Shown here piece by piece: positions 53,506 to 62,475 of a stretch of DNA of 64,000 nucleotides. The stretch is from Terripilifer ovatus (lineage in GTDB: Bacteria; Pseudomonadota; Alphaproteobacteria; Rhizobiales; Beijerinckiaceae), in contig JARHVB010000011.1 of NCBI GenBank assembly GCA_029222685.1, positions 124,001 to 188,000 of the forward strand. Direction: 5' to 3'. A program made the translations under genes and the position numbers. The notes beneath the pieces are model-generated. The model made no database searches, was not told where the DNA came from, and saw nothing but the letters and a program-made list of their open reading frames with translations. The stretch's first letter is position 1; each line of letters begins with the position of its first letter.

Positions 53506-54111
53506 ATGAACGATAACGATGCGACGAACCCGGCCAGCCGGTCGGACGAGCCGACGAACCTCAATCCGGAGAACCGATCCGAGGCGCAGCAGCCCGATCC
53601 ATTCGCCGTGCTCGAGAAACTGACCGCAGAAAATGCCGAGCTCAAGGATCGCAACCTGCGGACCCTGGCGGAAATGGAAAATCTCCGCCGCCGGACCGAG
53701 AAGGAGATCGCTGATTCGCGCATCTACGGCGTCACCAATTTCGCCCGTGACATGCTGACCTTCGCCGACAATCTGCAGCGCGCCATCGCCAGCGTGCCGG
53801 CTGAGGCGCGTGCCAATGCGGACGGGCAGCTCAAGGCCTTCATCGAGGGCATCGAGCTGACCGAACGCGATTTCCTCTCGCGCCTGGCCAAATACGGCGT
53901 CAAGAAAATCGAACCGCAGGGCCAGAAGTTCGATCCCAACATGCACGAGGCGCTGTTCGAAATGCCCGATCCGTCCGTGCCGGCGGGAACCGTCGTGCAG
54001 GTGATGGAAGCCGGCTATTCGATCGGCGACCGCTGCCTGCGCCCGGCCAAGGTCGGCGTCGCCCGCGGCGGCCCGAAGGCGGCGGCGGAAACGGTGTCGC
54101 AGGCGAATTGA
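53506..54111 (+). CDS. grpE: GrpE nucleotide exchange factor
   Basis: A 201-residue DnaK co-chaperone that promotes ADP release. An acidic, disordered N-terminus (to about residue 40) is followed by a coiled coil ([20 protein letters not shown]) and the C-terminal beta domain with [40 protein letters not shown] and [15 protein letters not shown] 53506 is preferred to the TTG at 53479. It is not next to hrcA or dnaK here. An inverted pair of repeats follows the stop. Confidence 0.95.
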   Translation: MNDNDATNPASRSDEPTNLNPENRSEAQQPDPFAVLEKLTAENAELKDRNLRTLAEMENLRRRTEKEIADSRIYGVTNFARDMLTFADNLQRAIASVPAEARANADGQLKAFIEGIELTERDFLSRLAKYGVKKIEPQGQKFDPNMHEALFEMPDPSVPAGTVVQVMEAGYSIGDRCLRPAKVGVARGGPKAAAETVSQAN

Positions 54112-54135
54112 GCCGCTGGAATCGTCTACAGCCGC

Positions 54136-54284
54136 CTTCATTCTGAGAAGCGCCTGAAAGGCGCGTCTCGAAGGACGAGGGCATCATGCGGCCAGCATTC
54201 AATTGCTGTGTTGCAAGGCTTCGGCATATCGCCCCCGTCCTTCGAGACGCAACGCAAGCATGCTCCTTTAGGATGAGGGCTTCT
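54136..54284. repeat. Inverted pair of TCCTTCGAGACGC repeat units between grpE and alkB
   Basis: One unit (54136-54186, TTCATTCTGAGAAGCGCC through GTCTCGAAGGACGAGGGC) and one inverted unit (54234-54284, CGTCCTTCGAGACGC to GGATGAGGGCTTCT) flank a 47-bp spacer. The same unit pair occurs at 58656-58787. The right unit includes the alkB stop codon and the last four codons. Confidence 0.88.
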
Positions 54285-54912
54285 GGTTTGGTTGCTGCTC
54301 CACCTTCGTCACCCGCCGCATGGTGAGGTTGATGCGCCCGCCGCCCTCCAGCAAGGTCGACGTGCCGGGCATGGTTCTGTCGACGCCATGAAAGGCAAGG
54401 CGCGATGCGCCGCCGATGACCAGCACATCGCCCGAGTGCAGACGCAACGATTGTGTCTTGCCGCTGCGCGACGTGCCGCCGATGCGGAACAGGCAGCTAT
54501 CGCCTAGCGAAATCGACACCACCGGCGCATCCAGCGCTTCTTCGTCGCGATCCTGGTGCAGGCCCATGCGTGCACCGGCGCCATAGAAATTCACCAGGCA
54601 GGCTTCGGGCGGCGCAGGGTAATGCCCGGCCTCGTTCCATGCCTGCAGCGCCAGCGCAGGAATCGGGGGCCATGGCGCCCCGGTGATGGGATGCCGATGC
54701 TCATAGCGATAGCCGCGCTCCGTATCCGACACCCAGCCGAGCGCACCGCAATTGGTCATGCGTACCGAGAACGGCTTGCCGGTTTTTGGCATCAGCGGGA
54801 TGAACAGCGGCGCCGCACGCACGCAGTCGCGCAATTGCCCGACCAGCGCTTCCTGCTCCGCGCGCGAGTAGAACGCCGGGAAGTAAATCAGGCCGTCTGT
54901 AATCTCATGCAT
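54268..54912 (-). CDS. alkB: AlkB-like 2-oxoglutarate/Fe(II) DNA repair dioxygenase
   Basis: A 214-residue dioxygenase that reverses N-alkylated bases by oxidative demethylation. The iron ligands are in MGLHQDRDEEALDAPVVSIS (H-x-D) and GGASRLAFHGVDRTMPG (His), and the 2-oxoglutarate Arg in INLTMRRV. The N-terminal part resembles AlkB (PFSVRMTNCGALGWVSDTE). ATG 54912 is chosen. The C-terminal residues KPSS and the stop come from a dispersed repeat. It is convergent with grpE and divergent from the MFS gene. Confidence 0.93.
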   Translation of the reverse strand: MHEITDGLIYFPAFYSRAEQEALVGQLRDCVRAAPLFIPLMPKTGKPFSVRMTNCGALGWVSDTERGYRYEHRHPITGAPWPPIPALALQAWNEAGHYPAPPEACLVNFYGAGARMGLHQDRDEEALDAPVVSISLGDSCLFRIGGTSRSGKTQSLRLHSGDVLVIGGASRLAFHGVDRTMPGTSTLLEGGGRINLTMRRVTKVEQQPNQKPSS

Positions 54913-55092
54913 TGTGGATGCCCACCATGCGATGCAGATTTGTGGCGCGCAACATTGCCTCTTCACTATACTTGGCCGTAGCATGTTCAAACGGCCGATT
55001 GCCGAGGGTCATCGGACTGATTGCGCAAAATGACGCAAATGGCCTTTGCAGCCAAGTCCGCTGCCAAGGGCATGACAAAGGGGGAGGCGGCC

Positions 55093-56313
55093 ATGCTCAG
55101 TGTCAATCGCTGGTGGATTGTATTCGCGTCGTTCTGTGCCTTGCTGGTCGGGTCGGGCGTCGTCAATATTTTCGCGTCCGGCATCTTTCTTGTTCCGGTC
55201 ACGCAGGAACTTGGCATCTCGCGCGGCGACTACACCTTCGGCCTGCTGGTGAATGGCGTCTTCACCGCCGTTGCCGTCTTCCTTTTCGGCTTCCTGTACG
55301 ATCTCTATGGCGTGCGCAGAATTCTCCTGCCCGGCATTCTGCTCTGCGCCGTCGCCACTTATCTTTATTCGCAGATGACGCCCAATCTGGCGCTGCTCTA
55401 TCTCATCTTCGGCTTTGCCGGCCTTGTCGGCGGCGCGCAGACGCCGATGGGATATACCACCGTCATCAACCAATGGTTCGACCGCCAGCGCGGACTCGCG
55501 CTCGGCATCGCCACGGCGGGCGTCGGGCTTGGCGTCGTCTTCGTGCCGCAACTCGTCACCAGATTGATGGCGGGCTATGGCTGGCGCGGCGCCTATATGG
55601 GCCTCGCGGCCGCTATTGTCGTTCTTGCCTTCATTCCGGCGCTGCTGTTCATCCGCAATCCGCCCACCGTCGAAAAGCAGGGCAGGGTCTCGACCGAACA
55701 CCTGCCCGGCATGACTGCCGCCGAAGCCTTTAAAACATGGCGTTTCTGGGTTCTGACGATCATCTTCTTCGTCGCCGTCATGGCCATCAACGGCACCATC
55801 ACCAATGTCGTAGCCTTGCTGCGAGATCGCGGCGTGGCGCCGCAGGATGCGGTCGTCGCGCTCTCCTTTGCCGGTGGCGCCATTATCATCGGCCGCATGA
55901 TCGCCGGCTGGTTTCTCGACCGGGTCTGGGGCTCTTATGTGGCGATCTTCTTCTTCAGTCTGTCGATTATCGGCATCGGCCTGCTCGCCAGCGGTGCGAT
56001 CGGAACGCCGGCCTTCATCGGCGCCATGCTGTGCGGCGCGGGCATCGGCGCCGAGATCGATCTCATGGGCTATCTGATGAGCCGCTATTTCGGCCTCAAG
56101 GCGTTCGGCAAGATCTACGGCCTGATGTTCGTCTTCTTCAATGTCGGCACCGGCCTCGGACCTTTCCTCAGCGGGTCGAGCTTCGACAAATACAAATCCT
56201 ATACGCCGATCCTCACCGTCTACATGGTGGCGCTTGTCGTCGTCTGCATCCTGCTGCTGCTGCTTGGCCCCTATGTCTACAAGCCGACCGAGGAAGACAC
56301 CGTAGCGAAATAG
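55093..56313 (+). CDS. MFS transporter (oxalate/formate antiporter-like)
   Basis: A 406-residue major facilitator with about 12 helices. MLSVNRWWIVFASFCALLVG opens it, GFLYDLYGVRRILLPG is the helix 2-3 loop motif of MFS, and TTVINQWFDRQRGLALGIATA resembles the OFA/MCT branch that carries carboxylates. ATG 55093 is chosen for its strong GGGGGAGG site; the in-frame codons before it start at 55021. It leads an operon with a Rieske oxygenase (24 bp downstream) and a flavin monooxygenase, so it likely imports their aromatic or carboxylic substrate. Confidence 0.9.
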   Translation: MLSVNRWWIVFASFCALLVGSGVVNIFASGIFLVPVTQELGISRGDYTFGLLVNGVFTAVAVFLFGFLYDLYGVRRILLPGILLCAVATYLYSQMTPNLALLYLIFGFAGLVGGAQTPMGYTTVINQWFDRQRGLALGIATAGVGLGVVFVPQLVTRLMAGYGWRGAYMGLAAAIVVLAFIPALLFIRNPPTVEKQGRVSTEHLPGMTAAEAFKTWRFWVLTIIFFVAVMAINGTITNVVALLRDRGVAPQDAVVALSFAGGAIIIGRMIAGWFLDRVWGSYVAIFFFSLSIIGIGLLASGAIGTPAFIGAMLCGAGIGAEIDLMGYLMSRYFGLKAFGKIYGLMFVFFNVGTGLGPFLSGSSFDKYKSYTPILTVYMVALVVVCILLLLLGPYVYKPTEEDTVAK

Positions 56314-56337
56314 CCGTTCAAGACCGGGAGTTGCGTC

Positions 56338-57546
56338 ATGAACATTGCTGAAAAGCCACCGCAGGGAAAAGCGATCAAGCCCGGGCGCAAGGCCGCTTCC
56401 AAAACAAGATACGCGGATGTCGATATCGCCACGACAGCGCCGGGCACGCCCGGCGGCATCTTCATGCGGCAGTTCTGGATCTGCGTTCAGCGCAGCGAAG
56501 ATCTGCCGAAGGGCCGGGCGAAACCCATTCGCATCATGAGCGAGGACTTCACGCTCTATCGCGGCCAAACCGGCAAGGTGCATGTGATCGACAATGCCTG
56601 CCCGCATCGCGGCGCGCCAATGCATCTGGGCTGGATCGAGGATGAAGACATCCGTTGCATCTACCACGGCTGGAAATTCGACAGCCATGGTCAATGCACC
56701 GAACAGCCGGCGGAAGGCGCGGGCTTCGCGCGCAAGGTCCGCATCAGGTCTTACCCTTGCGCCGAATATCTCGGCATGATCTGGGCCTATTTCGGCGATG
56801 GCGACGCGCCGCATTTCCCGCCGTTTCCCCATCGCACCACGCCCGGCGTCATTCAGACGTGGAACGTCGAACACGTGCCCTGCAACTATCTGCAGAGTTT
56901 TGAAAACACGTTCGATGAAGTGCACGTCGCCTTCACTCATGCGCCCGGCGGCTCACATGCCAAGCTTTCCGCCGATCTGCCCGAGATCACAGCGCAGGAA
57001 ACCGACTGGGGAATCCTGCGCTTCGGCAAGCGCAAGTCCGGCCTGGTGCGACAGAGCCTGCACTACGCGCCCAATGTGGCGCGCGTCATCGTGCCGCCAG
57101 TTTCGGGCATGGACGGCGTCGGCGGCTGGCCGGAAATCTATTTCAGCTTCACGCCGGTCGATGATGAGAACCACATCTGGTTCATCACCAGCCATGTCGA
57201 GGTGAGTGGCGAGGAGCTTGAGGCCTATCGCAAGCAGCGCACGAAATATGAGGCGGCGCTCGCCGGGGCCAAGTCATCGGTCGTGGTGGCAAACGAAGTG
57301 CTGGCCGGCGGCCATTATTATGCCGATGTCCGCCATCCCGATCTTGCCATCGTCCAGGACATTGCCGTGCAGGCGGGACAGGGGCGGCTTGCCGACCGCG
57401 GCCGCGAGCATCTCGGCCGCTCCGACGCGGGTATCATCGCCTGGCGCAAGGTGCTGATGCGCGAACTCGCGCTGATCGCCGCCGGCAAGCCGCACAAGAA
57501 ATGGAAGCCGCCACCGGCCGACGTCGTGCCGACGCTTGGGTTCTGA
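56338..57546 (+). CDS. Rieske non-heme iron oxygenase
   Basis: A 402-residue single-component-type oxygenase. The Rieske ligands lie in DNACPHRGAPMHLG and IRCIYHGWKFDSHG (about residues 85-118), and the mononuclear iron site in ENTFDEVHVAFTHAPGG (about residues 184-200). It resembles phenoxybenzoate/vanillate-type demethylases and dioxygenases more than the alpha-beta type at 33919. No beta subunit, ferredoxin or reductase is nearby, so electrons come from elsewhere. It is the second gene of the MFS/LLM operon. Confidence 0.92.
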   Translation: MNIAEKPPQGKAIKPGRKAASKTRYADVDIATTAPGTPGGIFMRQFWICVQRSEDLPKGRAKPIRIMSEDFTLYRGQTGKVHVIDNACPHRGAPMHLGWIEDEDIRCIYHGWKFDSHGQCTEQPAEGAGFARKVRIRSYPCAEYLGMIWAYFGDGDAPHFPPFPHRTTPGVIQTWNVEHVPCNYLQSFENTFDEVHVAFTHAPGGSHAKLSADLPEITAQETDWGILRFGKRKSGLVRQSLHYAPNVARVIVPPVSGMDGVGGWPEIYFSFTPVDDENHIWFITSHVEVSGEELEAYRKQRTKYEAALAGAKSSVVVANEVLAGGHYYADVRHPDLAIVQDIAVQAGQGRLADRGREHLGRSDAGIIAWRKVLMRELALIAAGKPHKKWKPPPADVVPTLGF

Positions 57547-57606
57547 CCGCGCATTGCAGGCCTGACGAGCAGCGTCTACCATGCCTCCAAAATCATCAGG
57601 GAGGCG

Positions 57607-58710
57607 ATGATGCAGTTCGGGCTCTACGCGCCGGTGCCCCATGTCACCGTCGGCTCGCGGGAAATCGCCGCTTCCGTCGCCGGCGGCCAGAAGCCGCTCG
57701 CCGCCGATCAGGTCGATCCAGCGTTCATCCTGGCGAAAGATGTGCTGCTCGCCGCCGAAGCGGCGGGCTTCGACATCATCCTGTTTGCCGAACGCCATCT
57801 CGGCGCCGATATGGAAGCCTGGATTCTCGGCTCTGCCGTCGCCTCGTGGACGACGACGATCCGTTCCATGGTCGCCGTCCATCCAGGTCTCTGGCATCCG
57901 ACCCTGATCGCCAAAATGGCGGCCTCGCTCGACCGGTTGTCGACGGGCCGTATGGCCATCAATCTTGTCACCGGCTGGAACGTCGAGGAACACAAGATGT
58001 TCGGCGGCGACGATCTTCCCTACAACGACGATCGCTACGTGCGCGCCGAGGAATTCGCCGATGTCCTGCGCGGCATGTGGCGCGAGACGCCGTTCTCCTA
58101 CGACGGCCGTTTTTACAAGGTCGACAAGGCGCAATTGCTGCTCAAGCCGGCGACAGTACAGCCGCCGGAAATCTTCACCGCCAGCCGCAGCGAGCGCGGC
58201 CTCGACATGGTGGCGGGCATCGCCGACTGGTGGTTCCTCGATTACGACAAGGGCGCCGAGACGACCCGCGATGTGATGGACAGCCTGCAGAAATCCATCG
58301 ACCGCATGCGGGAAAAATCCGCTGCACGTGGACGCAAGGTGCGCTTCGCCTTCAATCCGTTCGTCACCTTCGGCAGCTCGCGCGAGGCGGCTGTCGAGCG
58401 CGCCATGAAGCTGGTGACGCCCGATGGCTCCGATGCCGACACGCGCAAACTGCTTAACCGCATCGGCCCGGCGACGAAGGCCGGCTGTGTCGGCACGCCC
58501 GATCAAGTACGCGCCCAGGTGCTCGCCTATCGCGACATGGGCGTCGAGCTTTTTCTGTTCAAATTCGTGCCGTCGATTGCGGAGGTCGAAGCCATCCGCG
58601 ATGAGATCATCGTGCCGTTGCGCGGCAAGAAGTCTCGAGAGGCATCGAGGCCGTCGCCCTCGTCCTTCGAGACGCGCCCTTTCGGCGCTTCTCAGGATGA
58701 AGGCTTCTGA
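57607..58710 (+). CDS. LLM-class flavin-dependent oxidoreductase
   Basis: A 367-residue bacterial-luciferase-fold monooxygenase. Motifs are MQFGLYAPVPHVTVGSREIA at the start, FAERHLGADMEAW, TGRMAINLVTGWNVEEHKMF and PPEIFTASRSERGLDM. It probably uses FMNH2 and O2 on the product of the Rieske oxygenase upstream. GGGAGGCG precedes the ATG. The final ~17 residues (about 351-367, ending SFETRPFGASQDEGF) are encoded by a dispersed repeat that also supplies the stop, so the ancestral protein probably ended near LRGKK. Confidence 0.88.
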   Translation: MMQFGLYAPVPHVTVGSREIAASVAGGQKPLAADQVDPAFILAKDVLLAAEAAGFDIILFAERHLGADMEAWILGSAVASWTTTIRSMVAVHPGLWHPTLIAKMAASLDRLSTGRMAINLVTGWNVEEHKMFGGDDLPYNDDRYVRAEEFADVLRGMWRETPFSYDGRFYKVDKAQLLLKPATVQPPEIFTASRSERGLDMVAGIADWWFLDYDKGAETTRDVMDSLQKSIDRMREKSAARGRKVRFAFNPFVTFGSSREAAVERAMKLVTPDGSDADTRKLLNRIGPATKAGCVGTPDQVRAQVLAYRDMGVELFLFKFVPSIAEVEAIRDEIIVPLRGKKSREASRPSPSSFETRPFGASQDEGF

Positions 58711-58787
58711 TAGTTTGTAGCACTTTTAAAGCAGCCCTCATCCCGAGGAACGAGCGCAGCTCGTGTCTCGAAGGACGAGGGCATCAG
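58656..58787. repeat. Inverted pair of TCCTTCGAGACGC repeat units after the LLM gene
   Basis: Unit one (58656-58708) runs TCGTCCTTCGAGACGCGCC to GGATGAAGGCTTCTGA. Unit two (58734-58787), in reverse, runs CCTCATCCCGAGGAACGAGC to CGAAGGACGAGGGC. They match the pair at 54136-54284. Unit one overlaps the 3' end of the flavin monooxygenase gene; unit two lies 9 bp before the gpmA 3' end. Confidence 0.88.
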
Positions 58788-58795
58788 CCGCAATC

Positions 58796-59416
58796 TTACG
58801 CCTTCAGGATAACCTTCGATTCCACCGTCGAATCCGCCTTCAGCCGATACACCACCGGCACGCCAGTATCGAGCTCGATGCCGGTGATGGTTTTCGGCGT
58901 GGCGCGTTCCAGCACCATCAGCAGCGCGCGCAGCGAATTGCCGTGCGCGACGACGAGCGAGCTCTCGCCGCGCAGCACGCAAGGCAGGATTTCCTGGTTG
59001 TAATAGGGCAGGACGCGCGCCAGCGTGTCGCGCAGGCTTTCGCCGCCCGGCGGCGGCGTGTCGTAGGAGCGCCGCCAGATCATCACCTGTTCGTCGCCCC
59101 ACTTCTGCGCCGCCTCGGCCTTGTTGAGGCCGGAGAGATCGCCGTAGTCGCGCTCGTTGAGCCGCGCATCGCGCGTTGTCGGCACCTCCGGCGCGCCCAT
59201 CGCTTCAAGAGCGAGCGTCGTCGTGTGCTGGGCGCGTGACAACGCCGAGGTGAAGGCATGCTGGAATGTGACACCATGCGCCTTCAAGCGTTGGCCGGCA
59301 GCGATGGCTTCCTTGATGCCGACGTCAGTGAGGGCCGGGTCTTTCCAGCCGGTGAACAGGTTCTTGAGGTTCCATTCGCTCTGGCCGTGGCGCAGCAGGA
59401 CGAGAATACGATCCAT
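58796..59416 (-). CDS. gpmA: 2,3-bisphosphoglycerate-dependent phosphoglycerate mutase
   Basis: A 206-residue short-form mutase interconverting 2- and 3-phosphoglycerate. The phospho-His is in [21 protein letters not shown], followed by [36 protein letters not shown] and [16 protein letters not shown] with the second His. The alphaproteobacterial short form lacks the extended loop of E. coli GpmA. It is 34 bp downstream of dapB on the same strand and probably co-transcribed with it. Confidence 0.95.
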   Translation of the reverse strand: MDRILVLLRHGQSEWNLKNLFTGWKDPALTDVGIKEAIAAGQRLKAHGVTFQHAFTSALSRAQHTTTLALEAMGAPEVPTTRDARLNERDYGDLSGLNKAEAAQKWGDEQVMIWRRSYDTPPPGGESLRDTLARVLPYYNQEILPCVLRGESSLVVAHGNSLRALLMVLERATPKTITGIELDTGVPVVYRLKADSTVESKVILKA

Positions 59417-59450
59417 TTCGGTTTCCTTGAGTGTTAGATGTCGGCAAGAC

Positions 59451-60266
59451 CTAAATATCGGAGAGGCCGAGCACGTCGGCCATGGAATAGTGTCCGGGCT
59501 TCTTGCCCTGGCCCCACAGCACGGCGCGCACCGCGCCGCGCGCGAAAATCCCGCGGTCCTCGGCCTTGTGGCTCAGGATCAGCCGTTCACCGGGACCGGC
59601 GAAGATGGCGTCATGATCGCCGACCACGGTGCCGCCGCGCAGGGAGGCAAAGCCGATATCGCCGTCCTTGCGCGCTCCGGTGTGGCCGTCGCGGCCGCGC
59701 GCCGAGACGTCGGCAAGCCTGACGCCGCGGCCGGCGGCGGCGGCCTCGCCCATCATCAGCGCCGTGCCTGACGGCGCATCGACCTTCATGCGGTGATGCA
59801 TTTCGACGATTTCCACGTCGTAATCCTCGCCCAATGTGGCGGCGACCTTTTTGACGAGCGCCGCCAGCAGGTTCACCCCAAGGCTCATATTGCCCGAGCG
59901 TATGATGACAGCGTGACGCGACGCGGCGTCGATCTTCCCGATGTCCTGCGCCGACAGGCCTGTCGTGCCGATCACATGGACGATGCGCGCCTGCGCCGCC
60001 AGCCCGGCGAGCTGGACAGTCGAGACGGGGCTGGAGAAATCCACCACGCCGTCGGCCTTGACCAGCGTCTCCAGCGGATTGGCGGTGACCGCAACGCCGA
60101 TCTCGCCGATGCCTGCGAGCACGCCCGCGTCCTGGCCCAGCGCCTTCGAGCCGTCGTGCTCCAGAGCTCCGGCGAGGGTGGCGCCCTTTGTCGCGTGGAT
60201 GATCTGCACGAGCGTCCGCCCCATGCGCCCGGCAGCGCCGGCGACGACGAGCCGCATATCGCTCAT
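59451..60266 (-). CDS. dapB: 4-hydroxy-tetrahydrodipicolinate reductase
   Basis: A 271-residue enzyme of lysine and diaminopimelate synthesis. The nucleotide loop is [15 protein letters not shown], the catalytic His pair is in [17 protein letters not shown] (the KxDxPSGTA motif follows), and [13 protein letters not shown] segments ([14 protein letters not shown]) and [20 protein letters not shown] are present. ATG 60266 follows GGAGAA at good spacing. The last residues MADVLGL are the family end. It is transcribed ahead of gpmA. Confidence 0.95.
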   Translation of the reverse strand: MSDMRLVVAGAAGRMGRTLVQIIHATKGATLAGALEHDGSKALGQDAGVLAGIGEIGVAVTANPLETLVKADGVVDFSSPVSTVQLAGLAAQARIVHVIGTTGLSAQDIGKIDAASRHAVIIRSGNMSLGVNLLAALVKKVAATLGEDYDVEIVEMHHRMKVDAPSGTALMMGEAAAAGRGVRLADVSARGRDGHTGARKDGDIGFASLRGGTVVGDHDAIFAGPGERLILSHKAEDRGIFARGAVRAVLWGQGKKPGHYSMADVLGLSDI

Positions 60267-60567
60267 AGGATTCTCCAGAAAAGACCGCAAAACACTTCTT
60301 GGCGGCTCTATAGCGAGGCAGCGGCAATTTGCATAGTTTGTCTGCCAGGGCCTGTCAGCGATGGCCGTCGCTTTGCCGCCCTGGCATCGGGTCCCACCCG
60401 CTTTTCAGGATTTTTGCCCTGATTTACCCGACGTCCCGGCAGAAAACCGCTCCCCGTCACGATTTCGCAACAATCCCAGGCTAGCTACACCGTCGAGGTT
60501 GCAGATGGCGCTGGGCGCTGCATGCAACTGGACGCCGGGCCGGATGTACGCCCGGCGTTATTTGTTT
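60267..60567. other. 301-bp spacer between dapB and pyrF
   Basis: No gene is recognised. It contains an inverted repeat TGCCAGGGC (60343-60351)/GCCCTGGCA (60378-60386) upstream of dapB, and a hairpin just past pyrF described separately. The region must hold the dapB promoter, but no clear -35/-10 pair could be picked with confidence. Confidence 0.5.
60532..60566. terminator. Hairpin downstream of pyrF, possible terminator
   Basis: ACGCCGGGC at 60532-60540 pairs with GCCCGGCGT at 60550-60558. The T-rich TTATTTGTTTT lies on the plus-strand side, so as a minus-strand terminator for pyrF (stop at 60568) the U tract is missing. It may act as a transcript-end hairpin only. Confidence 0.5.
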
Positions 60568-61278
60568 TCAGGCGGCCGCCTGCTCGATTTCGGCCAGCAG
60601 AGCCTCAGCCGCCGCCTTCGGATCCTTGGCCTGGGTGACCGGCCGCCCGATCACCAGATAGTCGACGCCGGCGGCAATCGCCCGGCCGGGCGTCATCACC
60701 CGCTTCTGGTCCGCCAGTTCGAAGCCGCTCGGCCTGATGCCGGGTGTCACCAGCAGAACATCCGGGCCGACGATCGGACGCAATGCCTCGGCTTCCTCGG
60801 CCGACAGCACGATCCCGTCGATGCCGCATTCCCGCGCCTGCAGCGAGCGTTTGATCACGAGGTCGCGCACGCTGAGCGCGAAGCCTGCCTCGCGCAGGTC
60901 GGCATCGTCGTAGCTCGTCAGCACCGTCACGGCCAGGAGCCTCAGCTTGGAGCCTCCAAGGCCTGCGACAGCGGCCCGCATGGTCTGTTGATAAGCATGG
61001 ACCGTCAAAAAGGTCGCCCCCAGCTCGGCCACCTGCGCCGTGGCACGGGTGACCGTGTTGGGGATGTCGTGCAGCTTGAGATCGAGAAAGACCTTCTTGC
61101 CTTCGCGCACCAGTTCCCGCGCCAGCGGCAGGCCGCCGCTATAGGTCAATTCCATGCCGATTTTGTAGAAGCTGACCGTGTCGCCCAGTCCATCCACCAT
61201 GGCGCGGGCCTCTTTCACCGACGGCAGATCGAGGGCGACGATCATCCGGTCGCGGGGCGAAATGGCGGAGGCAAGCAT
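60568..61278 (-). CDS. pyrF: Orotidine 5'-phosphate decarboxylase
   Basis: A 236-residue decarboxylase making UMP. The DxKxxD catalytic array is in [14 protein letters not shown], preceded by [20 protein letters not shown] and followed by [23 protein letters not shown] and [15 protein letters not shown]. The length is typical. It stands as a single gene and pairs functionally with pyrD at 18834. Confidence 0.96.
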   Translation of the reverse strand: MLASAISPRDRMIVALDLPSVKEARAMVDGLGDTVSFYKIGMELTYSGGLPLARELVREGKKVFLDLKLHDIPNTVTRATAQVAELGATFLTVHAYQQTMRAAVAGLGGSKLRLLAVTVLTSYDDADLREAGFALSVRDLVIKRSLQARECGIDGIVLSAEEAEALRPIVGPDVLLVTPGIRPSGFELADQKRVMTPGRAIAAGVDYLVIGRPVTQAKDPKAAAEALLAEIEQAAA

Positions 61279-61348
61279 GCGGGAATCCTTCGGCGGGAGA
61301 CGCGCTGTCCTAACCTATAAAAGGCGTTCGTGCACGGTCGGGAAAACG

Positions 61349-62236
61349 TCAGCGCACCTTGCGCTTGCCGTCGCCCAGCTTGCGCAGCAGCGCCATGGCT
61401 GGGCGAATCGCCGGCTCATCGCGCATCCGCGAGGTCTGACGCTCGATATCAAGCCGCATCCGGTCCTTGGCGAGACGGATTTCGGTCTCGATTCGGTCGC
61501 GCGTGTCGAGAATTTCGTCCTTCACCCGGTCGGTGCCTTCGCGGATTTTCAGCATCAACTGTTCCGCCGGGCTCTTGCGGGCGATGCGCACCGACAGCGC
61601 CGGCTTGTAAATCCAGACGCGGGCTGGGGGAATGTTCAGCCACACCGGCTGCGAGGCCTCTGCGTCGAACGCCACGGGCGCGACGCCGCTCTTCGGCCGG
61701 CGCGGAATCGGCGAAACCATGCCGTAGGTGAACTGCACGAAGCGTCCGCCGACGCCCAGCATGCCGAAGGCGTCGCGCAGCAGGGCGCAGCGATCGGGCT
61801 CGGGCCGGTTAAGCAGCGGCAGGCTCGAGACGACGGCGGCGATCGGACCATCGATCAGGCCGTCGAGCGTGTCGCCGAGATTATAGGCATCGCCCTGAAT
61901 GACGGTGGCGCCCGGAAAACGCCGCTCGAGCAGGCGGCAGAAGGCCGGATCATATTCGACCAGAATCAGACGATCGGGCGAAATGCCGTGCTGGATCAAC
62001 GCCTGCGTCACCGGGCCGGTACCCGGCCCGAGTTCGATCACCTTGCCCTTGACGGCGGGATCGACATAGCGCGCCATGGTGCGTGCAAGAAATTTGCCTG
62101 ACGGTGAAACAGCGCCGGTGCTGCCCGGATTTTCAAGCCAGGCCTTGATGAAGCGCGCTTCATCGGAGAACCGCTCCTGCAGCGTTCCTTTGGACCTGGC
62201 ACGCGGTCCGCGCTCGTGATGATGTTCTTGACGCAA
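61349..62236 (-). CDS. PmtA-like phospholipid N-methyltransferase-family protein with helical C-terminal tail
   Basis: A 295-residue class I methyltransferase starting with TTG. FIKAWLENPGSTGAVSPSGK and VIELGPGTGPVTQALIQHG resemble Rhodobacter-type phosphatidylethanolamine N-methyltransferases and the rRNA-dimethylase superfamily, with ILVEYDPAFCRLLERRFPG and VSSLPLLN following. After the ~200-residue core, a charged helical tail (about residues 225-280) with heptad-like KIREGTDRVKDEILDTRDRI may form a coiled coil or membrane-associated helix, not usual for PmtA (~200 residues). It could methylate phosphatidylethanolamine; the tail leaves this open. Confidence 0.75.
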   Translation of the reverse strand: MRQEHHHERGPRARSKGTLQERFSDEARFIKAWLENPGSTGAVSPSGKFLARTMARYVDPAVKGKVIELGPGTGPVTQALIQHGISPDRLILVEYDPAFCRLLERRFPGATVIQGDAYNLGDTLDGLIDGPIAAVVSSLPLLNRPEPDRCALLRDAFGMLGVGGRFVQFTYGMVSPIPRRPKSGVAPVAFDAEASQPVWLNIPPARVWIYKPALSVRIARKSPAEQLMLKIREGTDRVKDEILDTRDRIETEIRLAKDRMRLDIERQTSRMRDEPAIRPAMALLRKLGDGKRKVR

Positions 62237-62340
62237 AATGACCCCGGGGCCCCGCCCATGTGCAATCGGCGCTATAAGTCGCTCACAATTGCGGCTACGT
62301 CAAGAAACCTTCGCAATCGCAAATTTCATCAGGAGTACAA

Positions 62341-62475
62341 ATGCTTATAGGTAGAAACGATGTCCACGGAGGCGACCGGCTTTACAATCCCTCTGCGCCG
62401 GATGACGTTCGCGCCCGGATTTTGAGCAAACGGCCAGGGGAATCGGTATGGAATCCTACGATGTTGCAGTCATAG
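62341..62475 (+). CDS. Possible 44-residue ORF overlapping the start of the thioredoxin-reductase-like gene
   Basis: ATG 62341 is preceded at ideal spacing by AGGAG. The ORF opens MLIGRNDVHGGDRLYNPSAP and stops 28 bp inside the next gene, in a different frame. The strong ribosome site makes translation plausible, as a small protein or as a leader coupling ribosomes to the downstream start. No family is recognised and codon bias cannot be judged over so short a stretch. Confidence 0.35.
   Translation: MLIGRNDVHGGDRLYNPSAPDDVRARILSKRPGESVWNPTMLQS

Noticed and set aside
55009..56940. 643-codon minus-strand open frame opposite the MFS and Rieske genes
   Set aside because: The plus-strand proteins have clear MFS and Rieske signatures; the antisense product is a charged, repetitive sequence typical of GC-rich shadows.
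60361..61320. Plus-strand open frame opposite pyrF
   Set aside because: Minus-strand pyrF has full family motifs; the plus frame is a shadow with no motifs.
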